From an uncultured bacterium (GTDB lineage Bacteria > DUMJ01), in the NCBI GenBank assembly GCA_937958695.1, contig CALGNK010000011.1, positions 1 through 64,000 on the forward strand: a DNA stretch of 64,000 bases. Direction: 5' to 3'. The notes beneath the pieces are model-generated. The model was not told the origin of the DNA. It searched no databases and saw nothing but the letters and a program-made list of their open reading frames with translations. The translations under genes and the position numbers were made by a program. Shown here one piece after another: positions 54,388 through 63,138 of this stretch (positions within the stretch are counted from its first letter, which is position 1; the number at the start of each line of letters is the position of its first letter).

Positions 54388-54424
54388 TAAGTGAAAGTTA
54401 TAAAAGATGTATTAGGAGGTTTTA

Positions 54425-55972
54425 ATGTTCCTTACCTTTTTAGGGGCAGTTAGAGAGGTAACTGGATCTAATTATTTATTAGAAACTGAAAGAAACTTAT
54501 ACCTTGTTGATTGCGGTATATTTCAGGGGAAAGAAGAAAAGGAGAATGAAGCTCCATTCAATTTTTCCCCATCTTCTATAAAAGCTGTGCTTCTGACTCA
54601 CGCCCATTTGGACCACTCAGGTAGAATACCAAAGTTAGTTAAAGAGGGATTCAGAGGTAAGATATATGCCACCATGCCAACGATAGAATTATGTGAAATC
54701 TTATGGCTCGATACTGTGAAGCTAATGGAAGAAGAAGTAGAAAGAATAAATAGGAAGAATAGAAGAGCAGGAAAAACCCTTCTAAAAACACTATACGATG
54801 AAAAAGATGTTGAAGCCAGTCTTAAGCTTTTTGAACCAGTTCCCTACGACGAAGTCATTTCAATAGAAGATATAAGGTTCAGATTTAGAGATTCTGCTCA
54901 TATCCTAGGTTCAGCTTCTATAGAGATATGGAATAAGGACCTAAAGGTTGTGTTCTCTGGAGATATTGGTCAGTGGGATGGGGTTCTTGAAGGGACCCCA
55001 GCTGAGATAGAACAAGCAGATTATGTAATAGTAGAATCTACATATGGAGATAGAAGTCATAAGACTTTGGAAGAGACCAGAAAAGAGTTTGCACAGGTTA
55101 TGCAGAATACAGTAGATGAGAAAAGCAAGGTCCTTATTCCTTCATTTGTGGTAGATAGAGCTCAGAGAATACTATATGAGATAAGGTTATTAAAAGAAAA
55201 AGGAATACTTTCTGACAATATACCTATTTACTTTGACAGTCCAATGGGGGTAAAGGTAACTGATGTTTATAGAAAATATAGCACTCTTCTCTCAAGTGAG
55301 CTTCAAAGATATTACTTAAATTCGCAGGACCCTTTTGATATAGAAAATATGAAATATCTTTCTTCTATAGAGGAATCAAAGAGATTGAATGAACTAGAAA
55401 CTGGAATAATCATTGCAGGAAGCGGAATGTGTACAGGCGGAAGGATACTGCACCATATAAAGCATAGTATATGGAAAGATAGTACACATATAATCTTTGT
55501 TGGTTATCAGGCTCAGGGGACATTGGGGAGAAGGATTATAGACGGTGCTAAGAGTATCGATGTAATGGGGGAAGAAATAACAGTAAGAGCTAAAATTCAT
55601 ACAATAAATGGCTTTTCTTCTCATGCAGACCAGAAAGATCTATTAAGATGGACAAAAGGATTTAAAGGTAACCCTATATTTATAATAACTCATGGAGAGA
55701 TAAATTCTTCTCAGTCCTTTTCTCAACTGCTTAACCTTAATGGGTATAAAACACTGATACCTGTAAAAGGACAGGGGATAGACTTACTAAAAAAGGAGAT
55801 ATCAGAAATAAAACCTCCTCCCTCTATAGATTGGGATTTATTGATCTCTGAGTTGGATTCTCAAGTTTCTATCTTAAAAGAAAAACTAACAGGTTCTTCT
55901 GATATAGAAAGCTTTAATCTGTTGAAGGCTGTATCTATAATACTTAGAGAGATTATAAAGAACAAATCTTAG
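54425..55972 (+). CDS. Beta-CASP metallo-beta-lactamase ribonuclease
   Basis: A 515-residue nuclease of the YSH1/TTHA0252 type. MBL motif 2 is THAHLDHSGRIPKLV; DSAHILGSA and FSGDIG follow with further metal ligands. The beta-CASP insert and motifs are present (VIVESTYGDR, IIAGSGMCTGGRILHHI, GFSSHADQKDLLRW). Members act as RNA endo- or exonucleases; the KH domains of archaeal relatives are absent, and there is about 60 residues of extra helical C-terminus. Ribosome site AGGAGGTTTTA. It leads an operon with the PfkB and GH31 genes. Confidence 0.88.
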   Translation: MFLTFLGAVREVTGSNYLLETERNLYLVDCGIFQGKEEKENEAPFNFSPSSIKAVLLTHAHLDHSGRIPKLVKEGFRGKIYATMPTIELCEILWLDTVKLMEEEVERINRKNRRAGKTLLKTLYDEKDVEASLKLFEPVPYDEVISIEDIRFRFRDSAHILGSASIEIWNKDLKVVFSGDIGQWDGVLEGTPAEIEQADYVIVESTYGDRSHKTLEETRKEFAQVMQNTVDEKSKVLIPSFVVDRAQRILYEIRLLKEKGILSDNIPIYFDSPMGVKVTDVYRKYSTLLSSELQRYYLNSQDPFDIENMKYLSSIEESKRLNELETGIIIAGSGMCTGGRILHHIKHSIWKDSTHIIFVGYQAQGTLGRRIIDGAKSIDVMGEEITVRAKIHTINGFSSHADQKDLLRWTKGFKGNPIFIITHGEINSSQSFSQLLNLNGYKTLIPVKGQGIDLLKKEISEIKPPPSIDWDLLISELDSQVSILKEKLTGSSDIESFNLLKAVSIILREIIKNKS

Positions 55973-55981
55973 GAGGTTTTG

Positions 55982-56818
55982 GTGAAGATAGTTTTCATAG
56001 GACATGTATCCAAGGATATAAATATCTTTAAGTCTAAAGAGCAGATTATCCCTGGCGGAGGAGTATACTATGGGGCGTTTGTAGCAAGATCATTCTCTTT
56101 TGACACAATCGTATATACAAAGCTAGCAGAAGAGGATAAAAATCTCTTCAAGGATATGGAGGACTACGGAATAAATGTCATCACACTTCCATCAAGAGTT
56201 ACTACAACTATCCAGAATATCTACCCAACAGATAATCCTGACGATAGGGTATCTAGGATGATTAATAAGGCTGAACCATTTACGGATAAGGATATGGATA
56301 ATGTAGAAGATACTGATATTATTCATATCTCGGGGCTATGGCATGGAGAGATATTAGAATGTTTCATAGAGAAACTGCGAAAAAGGGCTAATGTCCTTGG
56401 ACTAGATGCTCAAGGTTTTTTAAGAAATGTAGATATTGAAGGTAATATGTTATATAGAGACTGGGACTACAAAGAAAAGTATCTCCCACTAATTGATGTT
56501 TTTAAGGTGGATTCAAGAGAAGCTGAAGTTTTAACAGGTATAAAAGATCACTATAGAGCGATAGAGGAAATCTCTAAGTGGGGTCCTAGAGAGATTATTC
56601 TTACTTACAAAGATGGAATTATCCTCTGGGCTCAAGGGAAATTTTATGAGGAAAAATTTGGATGCTGGACGCTAGAGGGAAGAACAGGGAGAGGAGATAC
56701 CTGTATGGCAGGATATCTTGTCCATAGACATCTAGGATATGAACCTGCTTTAAAGAAGACAGCGGAGATAGCCACTGAGAAGATGAAAAATCCTGGACCT
56801 TACAGAAGAAAGAGGTGA
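55982..56818 (+). CDS. PfkB-family carbohydrate kinase
   Basis: A 278-residue ribokinase-like protein. The GTG at 55982, five bases from AGGAGG, is preferred over the TTG just before it. The opening VFIGHVSKDIN, the glycine region IPGGGVYYGAFVA and the C-terminal signature GRTGRGDTCMAGYLVHR, with the catalytic Asp in the GRGDT loop, define the family. It is nine bases after the RNase gene and four bases before the GH31 gene. It should phosphorylate a sugar or nucleoside; the substrate is unknown. Confidence 0.88.
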   Translation: MKIVFIGHVSKDINIFKSKEQIIPGGGVYYGAFVARSFSFDTIVYTKLAEEDKNLFKDMEDYGINVITLPSRVTTTIQNIYPTDNPDDRVSRMINKAEPFTDKDMDNVEDTDIIHISGLWHGEILECFIEKLRKRANVLGLDAQGFLRNVDIEGNMLYRDWDYKEKYLPLIDVFKVDSREAEVLTGIKDHYRAIEEISKWGPREIILTYKDGIILWAQGKFYEEKFGCWTLEGRTGRGDTCMAGYLVHRHLGYEPALKKTAEIATEKMKNPGPYRRKR

Positions 56819-56822
56819 TTTT

Positions 56823-59800
56823 ATGTATAAGGTAAGTAGTATTACAGATACAGCCCTTATATTAGAGGGTGAAGGGAGAAGAATCTTTTTTTCTTTTCTT
56901 GGAGGGGAAATTGTCAGATTTAAGGTATTAGAAGAAGATGTTGATGAGTCGGAAGAATTTAAAGTGGCTCTAGATAGGCCTTTAAGTAAGATTAAGGTCT
57001 CTAACATATCCAGTAATGAGATTAGGGCTTCGCTAGACTCCACAGTGTTATTTATAAATCTTAATCCATTCTCTTTTAAGATATACAAAGATGGAGAGGA
57101 AAAGTTTTCCACAGATAATGTTAACTTCATAGATAAACATGATGAAGAAACAATCTTTCGATTCAAACTCTCTTATAATGAGAGGATATACGGCCTAGGA
57201 CAGGACCATATGGCAGACCTCAATCAGAGAGGGAAAGAACGTAGGTGTTGGCACCAGTGGAATGGGTTTAGGAGAAGTGGTAACGATTCTGTGCCATTTT
57301 TACTATCATCAGAAAACTATGGTCTATTTCTAGATACCAGTTGGCCTGTAAGATTCAACATAGGTGGAGACAAGGTTCCCGAAAGGAATACTGGCAATGA
57401 ATGGGCTCCTTCTCCTTGGGATTGGGATTTGCCAAGTGGAGAAGGGAATCCAGATAGGCTTACGGTTTTACTTTATGGTTCAAAGGTGGCAGACTTTTAT
57501 ATTATCTTGGGGGAAGACTTTAATGAGATTATAAGAAACTACTATGAGATAACAGGAACCCCAAGGCTTCTTCCAAAGTGGGCTTATGGATTTATACAGT
57601 GTAAGAATAGATATAGGAGCGAAGAAGAACTGCTCTGGCTAGGTAAAAAGTTTAGAGAAAGAGGAATTCCTGGAGATGTTCTTGTTATAGACTGGCTCTG
57701 GTTTAAAGAATTTGGTGACCTTGAATGGAACAGGGATTACTGGCAACATCCAGAAGAGACATTCAAGAAACTATCAGAACTTGGATTTAAAATTATGCAG
57801 GCACAACATCCATTTATAGATAGGAAATCTCTAAAGTACGAGATATTTAAAGAGAAGGGTTATCTAAATGACGTTCCTCCTAACGCCAGACCAACATTTG
57901 ATCACTCTAACCCAGAAGCTAGAAAGGGTTGGTGGGAAGAGATAAAAAAGCTTTACGAGACTGGCATTAGAGGCTACTGGACAGATATGGGAGAGATAGA
58001 AGAGCACAAGCCTGGAACTAAAAGTTATCTTGGATCTAGAGAGAAGGTCCATAATATCTACACATTACTCTGGACTAAAGGACTGTACGAAAACCAGAGA
58101 GATACTTTTGGAACTAGAAGCTTCTCTTTGGCTAGGACTTTCTGGTGTGGGATACACAGATACAATGTAGCGATGTGGTCTGGAGATATAGACTCAAGTT
58201 GGGAAGTCTTAAAAGACCAAGTTGTTATAGGGCAGGATGTAACATTAACTGGTATGCCATACTGGTGCACAGATATTGGAGGATTCTTCTTCCATCCTGA
58301 TTTTACTCCAGAACTATATATAAGGTGGTTCCAGTGGGGAACTTTTTGTCCAATATTTAGGACGCATGGAACTAGACCTGAAAATGAGCCATGGGCCTTT
58401 GGCAAAGATGCTGAAGAGATACTTAAGAGATTTATCAAACTTAGATATAGACTTATGCCATATATATACAGCCTAGCCTATAGAGTAACAACTGGTAAAC
58501 AGATGATGCGAGCAATGGTTGTGGACTATCCGGACGACATAAATGCCTACGAAAATAAATATCAATTTATGTTTGGCGACATACTAGTATCCCCTATAGT
58601 AGAAAAAGATGCCAGGATAAAAGAGACCTATCTACCCAAAGGTTACTGGTATGACTTCTGGACAGGAAAAAGATACAAAGGAGAAAGGTCAATAAAGGTT
58701 CCAGCACCTATAGATAAGATTCCTCTCTTTGTAAGGAGCTCCTCCATAATTCCTATGAATACCCAAGATATTATAAATGTCGATGAAAAACCACTAAAAG
58801 AGATAGACATCAATATATACACACCTATTAATGGAGAGTTTGAGATATACGAGGACGATGGCATTACCTATGGGTATGAAGAAGGTAAGTTTACAAAGAC
58901 CAAGATCTTAGCCTATGAAACGGAAGGCCAGCTAAGGATAAAAATTACTAGCAGTGGCGAAGAGTTCTCAGGCTTTGAGAGGGATAAGATATTAAACTTA
59001 CACATATTTGGCATAAATGGCAAAGAAGTAAAGATAGGGGATAGGTCGATTGAGTTTGAGAATAAAGGGAACATACTAAAAATAAAAGGGATAAACTATC
59101 AATTTGGAAGCGTATTAGACGTCACCGTAGAAAAGATAGAGCCGCCAATTACAGAGGATAATGGGATAGATATATCTATAGATGCTACAGATAAAAGACA
59201 GGATGGTTCGATAAAAATTAATGTTCTAGTGGTAAATGGTAGTTCTTCGCCGGTAAGAGAAATCTACTTCGAAATAGATAAACCAGAGGGATGGTCAATA
59301 GTATCTTCTGATTTACCAAGTGGTAAACCTAACTTTGCCTACCCTAAGGGGAAACTAACATTAAAACCTGGAGAGATGGTTCAAAAGGGATTGATGTTAT
59401 CTCCAATAGGAGCTTCTATGACACCTTATCAGGATATTACGATAAAAGCAAAGATTGAGACAGAAGGAGAAGTTTTGGAAAAGATATTTAAGATAGATAT
59501 TAGCGAGGGCAATATAACCTCTTGGAAGGTTATAGGACCATTTGATAATGAAGTAGAAGAGATAGAGAAAGATTTGGATAGGTTTGAGTATAAGATTGGA
59601 GGTAAAACCTATAGGTGGGTTTCTGGTTCTAATTTTATAGTGGAACCATTTGGCTATCTTGACCTCCTAAAATTTTCTAGAAACTTTGTAGGAGAGGGAA
59701 TTACTAGGGGAACCGCCTATGCAAAAGGAGAATTCTATTCAGATGAAGAAAGGCAGATAAGATGTTCTTTATACGGAGAAGGGAAAGTAGAGATATTAGT

Positions 59801-59990
59801 TAATGGGAAATCTATCTACAAAAGCTTTGGTTTTGTATACGATGATACTATAGATATACCGCTTGAGAAAGGGTTAAATAAGATATTATTAAAGGTCTCC
59901 TTTGATTTTCCAAAACCTTATAGCGGAAGGGAATTCGGATTCAGACTAAAGCTACTTGAACCAGTAAAAGGGTTATACCTCTTAGATTAG
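56823..59990 (+). CDS. Glycoside hydrolase family 31 alpha-glucosidase/alpha-xylosidase, multidomain
   Basis: A 1055-residue protein. An N-terminal beta-sandwich precedes the GH31 TIM barrel: GIPGDVLVIDWLWFKEFG, the nucleophile region GYWTDMGEIEEH near residue 387, and the acid/base region MWSGDIDSSWE near 452. After the barrel come a beta domain, an NPCBM/NEW3-like module (ISIDATDKRQDGSIKINVLV) and a C-terminal jelly-roll-like module (GEGKVEILVNGKSIYKSFGF). No signal peptide is present, so it works in the cytoplasm on oligosaccharides. It is coupled to a sugar kinase. Confidence 0.9.
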   Translation: MYKVSSITDTALILEGEGRRIFFSFLGGEIVRFKVLEEDVDESEEFKVALDRPLSKIKVSNISSNEIRASLDSTVLFINLNPFSFKIYKDGEEKFSTDNVNFIDKHDEETIFRFKLSYNERIYGLGQDHMADLNQRGKERRCWHQWNGFRRSGNDSVPFLLSSENYGLFLDTSWPVRFNIGGDKVPERNTGNEWAPSPWDWDLPSGEGNPDRLTVLLYGSKVADFYIILGEDFNEIIRNYYEITGTPRLLPKWAYGFIQCKNRYRSEEELLWLGKKFRERGIPGDVLVIDWLWFKEFGDLEWNRDYWQHPEETFKKLSELGFKIMQAQHPFIDRKSLKYEIFKEKGYLNDVPPNARPTFDHSNPEARKGWWEEIKKLYETGIRGYWTDMGEIEEHKPGTKSYLGSREKVHNIYTLLWTKGLYENQRDTFGTRSFSLARTFWCGIHRYNVAMWSGDIDSSWEVLKDQVVIGQDVTLTGMPYWCTDIGGFFFHPDFTPELYIRWFQWGTFCPIFRTHGTRPENEPWAFGKDAEEILKRFIKLRYRLMPYIYSLAYRVTTGKQMMRAMVVDYPDDINAYENKYQFMFGDILVSPIVEKDARIKETYLPKGYWYDFWTGKRYKGERSIKVPAPIDKIPLFVRSSSIIPMNTQDIINVDEKPLKEIDINIYTPINGEFEIYEDDGITYGYEEGKFTKTKILAYETEGQLRIKITSSGEEFSGFERDKILNLHIFGINGKEVKIGDRSIEFENKGNILKIKGINYQFGSVLDVTVEKIEPPITEDNGIDISIDATDKRQDGSIKINVLVVNGSSSPVREIYFEIDKPEGWSIVSSDLPSGKPNFAYPKGKLTLKPGEMVQKGLMLSPIGASMTPYQDITIKAKIETEGEVLEKIFKIDISEGNITSWKVIGPFDNEVEEIEKDLDRFEYKIGGKTYRWVSGSNFIVEPFGYLDLLKFSRNFVGEGITRGTAYAKGEFYSDEERQIRCSLYGEGKVEILVNGKSIYKSFGFVYDDTIDIPLEKGLNKILLKVSFDFPKPYSGREFGFRLKLLEPVKGLYLLD

Positions 59991-59996
59991 AAACTA

Positions 59997-60018
59997 GGGG
60001 CAAGGAATTCCTTGCCCC
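59997..60018. terminator. Bidirectional hairpin between GH31 and ROK genes
   Basis: GGGGCAAGG (59997-60005) pairs with CCTTGCCCC (60010-60018) around AATT. It lies between the convergent stops. T-rich sequence follows on the plus strand (CTTATGTTTTAT) and CTAGTTT on the minus strand. Confidence 0.8.
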
Positions 60019-60026
60019 CTTATGTT

Positions 60027-60974
60027 TTATCTTTCTTCTCCTAGGAGTCCAACAGCTACAGCCCCTAGGATACCAACATCATCTCCTAATTTAGCTGGGA
60101 CTATCTTAATTCCATCGACGGGAACTAACCTAGCCCTCTCTTTTACTATCTCCCCTACCTTTATAAACAAGGTTTCTCCATACTTTATAAGACTTCCACC
60201 CAAAACAACCATCTCTGGACTTACTATTGTTACTATATTTGCTATTCCAATCCCTAAGTAATAGATGGCAGAATCCCAGACTTCTATGGCAAGTGGATCT
60301 CCCATCTTGGCAGCATCTGCAATTATCTTTGCAGATATCTCTTCCGGATTATTTATCCACTCTGTAACTATAGATTTTCTTCCATTTGCCAATTTTTCTC
60401 TAAATATCCTTGCTATACCTGTACCACTAGAGAGAGCCTCTAGACATCCCCTATTACCACAGTTACATAGTGGCCCATCTGGAAGTATCGTCTGATGTCC
60501 AACCTCTCCAGCGCTATCTCTTACACCATGAATCAGTCTGTTGTTAAGTATAATACCTCCACCTATCCCAGTACTTAAGGTCATATAAACCATATTACTT
60601 ACATCTTTCCCTGCTCCAAAATGAAACTCCCCTAGGGCAGCTGCATTTGCATCGTTTTCTAGATATACTGGAACATTAAAAACATCTTTTATATCTTCTA
60701 CTAAAGGCACATCGTCCCAACCAGGAAGATTTGGGGGGGATAATATCCTACCCCTCTTTGAGTCTAATGGGCCCCCACACCCAATACCTATAGCCCTTAT
60801 AGAATGTCCATTGGCTAGTTTTTTTGTCTTCTCTATTATTTCCTGAACAATAGCATTATAACCTCTAGATACATCTGTAGGGAACCGCACTGAGTCTTCA
60901 AGATTACCATTAATATCTGCTCTTCCAATAGCAATCTTCGTTCCACCTATATCGATACCTATAATCTTATCCAT
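60027..60974 (-). CDS. ROK-family glucokinase
   Basis: From the ATG at 60974, behind AGAGGTGCTGT, the protein has 315 residues and begins MDKIIGIDIGGTKIAIGRAD, the ROK phosphate loop. LENDANAAALGEFHFGAGKD with the catalytic Asp, STGIGGGIILN and the zinc motif EVGHQTI...CNCGNRGCLEA follow. This is the glucokinase-type ROK kinase without DNA-binding domain. It overlaps the preceding histidine phosphatase gene by 8 bases. An upstream in-frame ATG at 60992 is less likely. Confidence 0.93.
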   Translation of the reverse strand: MDKIIGIDIGGTKIAIGRADINGNLEDSVRFPTDVSRGYNAIVQEIIEKTKKLANGHSIRAIGIGCGGPLDSKRGRILSPPNLPGWDDVPLVEDIKDVFNVPVYLENDANAAALGEFHFGAGKDVSNMVYMTLSTGIGGGIILNNRLIHGVRDSAGEVGHQTILPDGPLCNCGNRGCLEALSSGTGIARIFREKLANGRKSIVTEWINNPEEISAKIIADAAKMGDPLAIEVWDSAIYYLGIGIANIVTIVSPEMVVLGGSLIKYGETLFIKVGEIVKERARLVPVDGIKIVPAKLGDDVGILGAVAVGLLGEER

Positions 60975-61587
60975 ACAGCACCTCTGTATCATTTATCCTC
61001 TCTATAACGGGAAAGTCTCCATAGTATTTGATTATATTTAATGCACAGTTATCCTGCCCTATTCTTCTATAGTATCTTAGATCCCCTCCCAATAAGCCAC
61101 ATATAAAGAGTCTGTTTACTGATTTATGGGCTACTATAAGTATATTACCATCGGTAGTCTCATTTACTATTCTTTCTATTACCTTCCTTGACCTTTCATA
61201 AACCTCTATTGCGGACTCTCCCTTAGGAGGAGCAATACTGTTATCTAACCTCCAAGCCCTATATTCCTCAGGAAATTCTTCCTCTATTTCTTTTCGACTT
61301 TTACCCTCCCAAAGTCCATAGTTAAGTTCTCTTATCCCAGATTCAATCTCTATATTTAATCTGTGGTATCTATTAATAATCTCTGCGGTCTCTATAGTCC
61401 TTATCATATCGCTAGATATGATCCTAGAAAACTCTAAATTCTTTAACCTCTCTGATAAACTGTTAGCCTGCTCTCTACCTTTACTAGAGAGAGGGACATC
61501 GCTCCAACCACACAGCCTTTCCTCACCATATATACTCTCTCCATGCCGAACTAGAAATATGGTTATAATCTTCTCTCTATCATTCAT
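60967..61587 (-). CDS. Histidine phosphatase superfamily protein
   Basis: A 206-residue protein with the RHG motif LVRHGESIYGEERLCGWSD, the catalytic Glu in NYGLWEGKSRKEIEEEF and the second His in ILIVAHKSVNRLF. This is the phosphoglycerate-mutase-like fold, usually alpha-ribazole phosphatase or a broad sugar phosphatase. Its end overlaps the ROK kinase start by 8 bases, so the two are translated together; the kinase-phosphatase pair may handle the same hexose phosphate. Confidence 0.88.
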   Translation of the reverse strand: MNDREKIITIFLVRHGESIYGEERLCGWSDVPLSSKGREQANSLSERLKNLEFSRIISSDMIRTIETAEIINRYHRLNIEIESGIRELNYGLWEGKSRKEIEEEFPEEYRAWRLDNSIAPPKGESAIEVYERSRKVIERIVNETTDGNILIVAHKSVNRLFICGLLGGDLRYYRRIGQDNCALNIIKYYGDFPVIERINDTEVLYG

Positions 61588-61715
61588 AGTAATCTTATTT
61601 TAACATATCCTTATTAGAGATGCTCTAGGAATTCTTATTTTATATTTTTGTAACTATTAGGAATTTGTGTTATAGTTTTAAGGTAGTATTTATAAAATTT
61701 GGTAGGAGGTGTCTT

Positions 61716-62258
61716 ATGAGGATTGTTGGTATCTTACTAGTATTTGCCATGTTGCTTAGTAATCTTGCATTTGCCAATGGGTCTATAAATCTTATCGGCA
61801 AATTTATAGGAGAGAGGGGCTACCTGATGATTCTTTCAAAGGATAAGACCTTTCTTGTAAAGGATAGAGTCCTAGAGGGACTTAAAGTAGGAGATTACGT
61901 AGAAATAAAAGGCGTAGAAAGAGTGGATAAGGATGGCAATAGGTATATATGGGCACTACAGGTAAAAAAGATTATACCTAGGACCATAGAAGATATACTT
62001 AAAGATATAAAGAGTCTTCTTGGTAAAAAGGTATTAATCACTGGGGAGTTTAGAGGTTGGGAAGGTAGCGCTGGACCACCACCAGTTACCAGAAGTGATT
62101 GGGTAGTGAAGGATGAAACTGGGTACATATACGTTTTAGGAGCCACTCCACTCAACCCGGTAGAGGATAAGGGGAAGAAGGTATTAGTTATAGGAACACT
62201 AAAGGTATCAAAGGATGATATCCCTTATATAGAGCCTATCATTATAGAAGAGATGTAA
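61716..62258 (+). CDS. Exported OB-fold-like protein of unknown function
   Basis: ATG 61716, behind AGGAGGTGTCTT, gives 180 residues. A signal peptide (IVGILLVFAMLLSNLAFANG) is followed by two repeats with OB-like strands (GDYVEIKGVERVDKDGNRYI and KVLITGEFRGWEGSAGPPPV). The first repeat ends with WALQVKKIIP and the second with DIPYIEPIIIEEM. A nucleic-acid or ligand binding role outside the membrane is possible, but nothing is proven. An earlier in-frame start (61665) lacks a ribosome site. Confidence 0.65.
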   Translation: MRIVGILLVFAMLLSNLAFANGSINLIGKFIGERGYLMILSKDKTFLVKDRVLEGLKVGDYVEIKGVERVDKDGNRYIWALQVKKIIPRTIEDILKDIKSLLGKKVLITGEFRGWEGSAGPPPVTRSDWVVKDETGYIYVLGATPLNPVEDKGKKVLVIGTLKVSKDDIPYIEPIIIEEM

Positions 62259-62279
62259 AAATCTTTTAAGCGAGGTTTT

Positions 62280-63089
62280 ATGGACTTCTTAAGAGAGCTT
62301 TCCCCTGTTTTACAAGCATTTGTTGCTACACTTTTTACCTGGGGGGTCACCGCTCTAGGGTCTGCTGGGGTATTTTTAACAAAAGAGGTCAATAGAAATT
62401 TTCTAGATGGGATGTTAGGATTTGCTAGTGGAGTTATGATATCCGCAAGCTTTTGGTCTTTATTACTTCCTGCAGTAGAGATGGCTAAAGAGTCAAATGT
62501 ATCTCAGTGGGTGCCTGCAGTAACTGGCTTTTTGCTAGGAGGTCTATGTCTCTACCTCATAGATAAACTTATACCTCATCTACACATAAATTTCCCAGAT
62601 GAAACCTCAGAGGGTATAAAGACCACTTGGAAAAGGACTACCCTCCTAATCTTGGCTGTTACACTACACAATATACCAGAAGGCTTGGCTGTTGGAGTTG
62701 CTTTTGGGGCTTCAGCATTGGGTCTCTCTGGGGCATCCTTAGGTTCTGCTATTTCTTTAGCTATTGGGATTGGGCTACAAAACTTTCCAGAAGGATTAGC
62801 GGTATCATTGCCTCTAAGGAGAGAAGGCCTATCACCTATAAAAAGTTTTTGGTATGGCCAGCTCTCTGGAATAGTTGAACCTATAGCAGGTGTTATGGGA
62901 GCGTGGATGGTTCTACTGGCAAAGCCTATACTTCCCTATGCATTGGCTTTTGCAGCTGGAGCTATGATATACGTTGTTGTTGAGGAACTCATACCTGAAG
63001 CTCAAAGGTCAGGGGAGACCGATTTCCCAACGATAGGAGCCATATTAGGTTTTGCTATTATGATGCTTCTTGATGTTGCCTTGGGGTAG
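62280..63089 (+). CDS. ZIP-family divalent metal transporter
   Basis: A 269-residue polytopic protein with about eight helices. The two metal-site helices are [20 protein letters not shown] and [20 protein letters not shown], the HNxPEG and QNxPEG motifs of ZupT/ZIP transporters. The histidines of the variable loop are sparse ([10 protein letters not shown]). It is expected to import zinc or other divalent ions. It is 21 bases after the exported OB-like gene. Confidence 0.93.
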   Translation: MDFLRELSPVLQAFVATLFTWGVTALGSAGVFLTKEVNRNFLDGMLGFASGVMISASFWSLLLPAVEMAKESNVSQWVPAVTGFLLGGLCLYLIDKLIPHLHINFPDETSEGIKTTWKRTTLLILAVTLHNIPEGLAVGVAFGASALGLSGASLGSAISLAIGIGLQNFPEGLAVSLPLRREGLSPIKSFWYGQLSGIVEPIAGVMGAWMVLLAKPILPYALAFAAGAMIYVVVEELIPEAQRSGETDFPTIGAILGFAIMMLLDVALG

Positions 63090-63138
63090 TCTGAATAGGT
63101 ATAATAATGAAAAGATTATAAATAAAAGGAGAAAAGCT

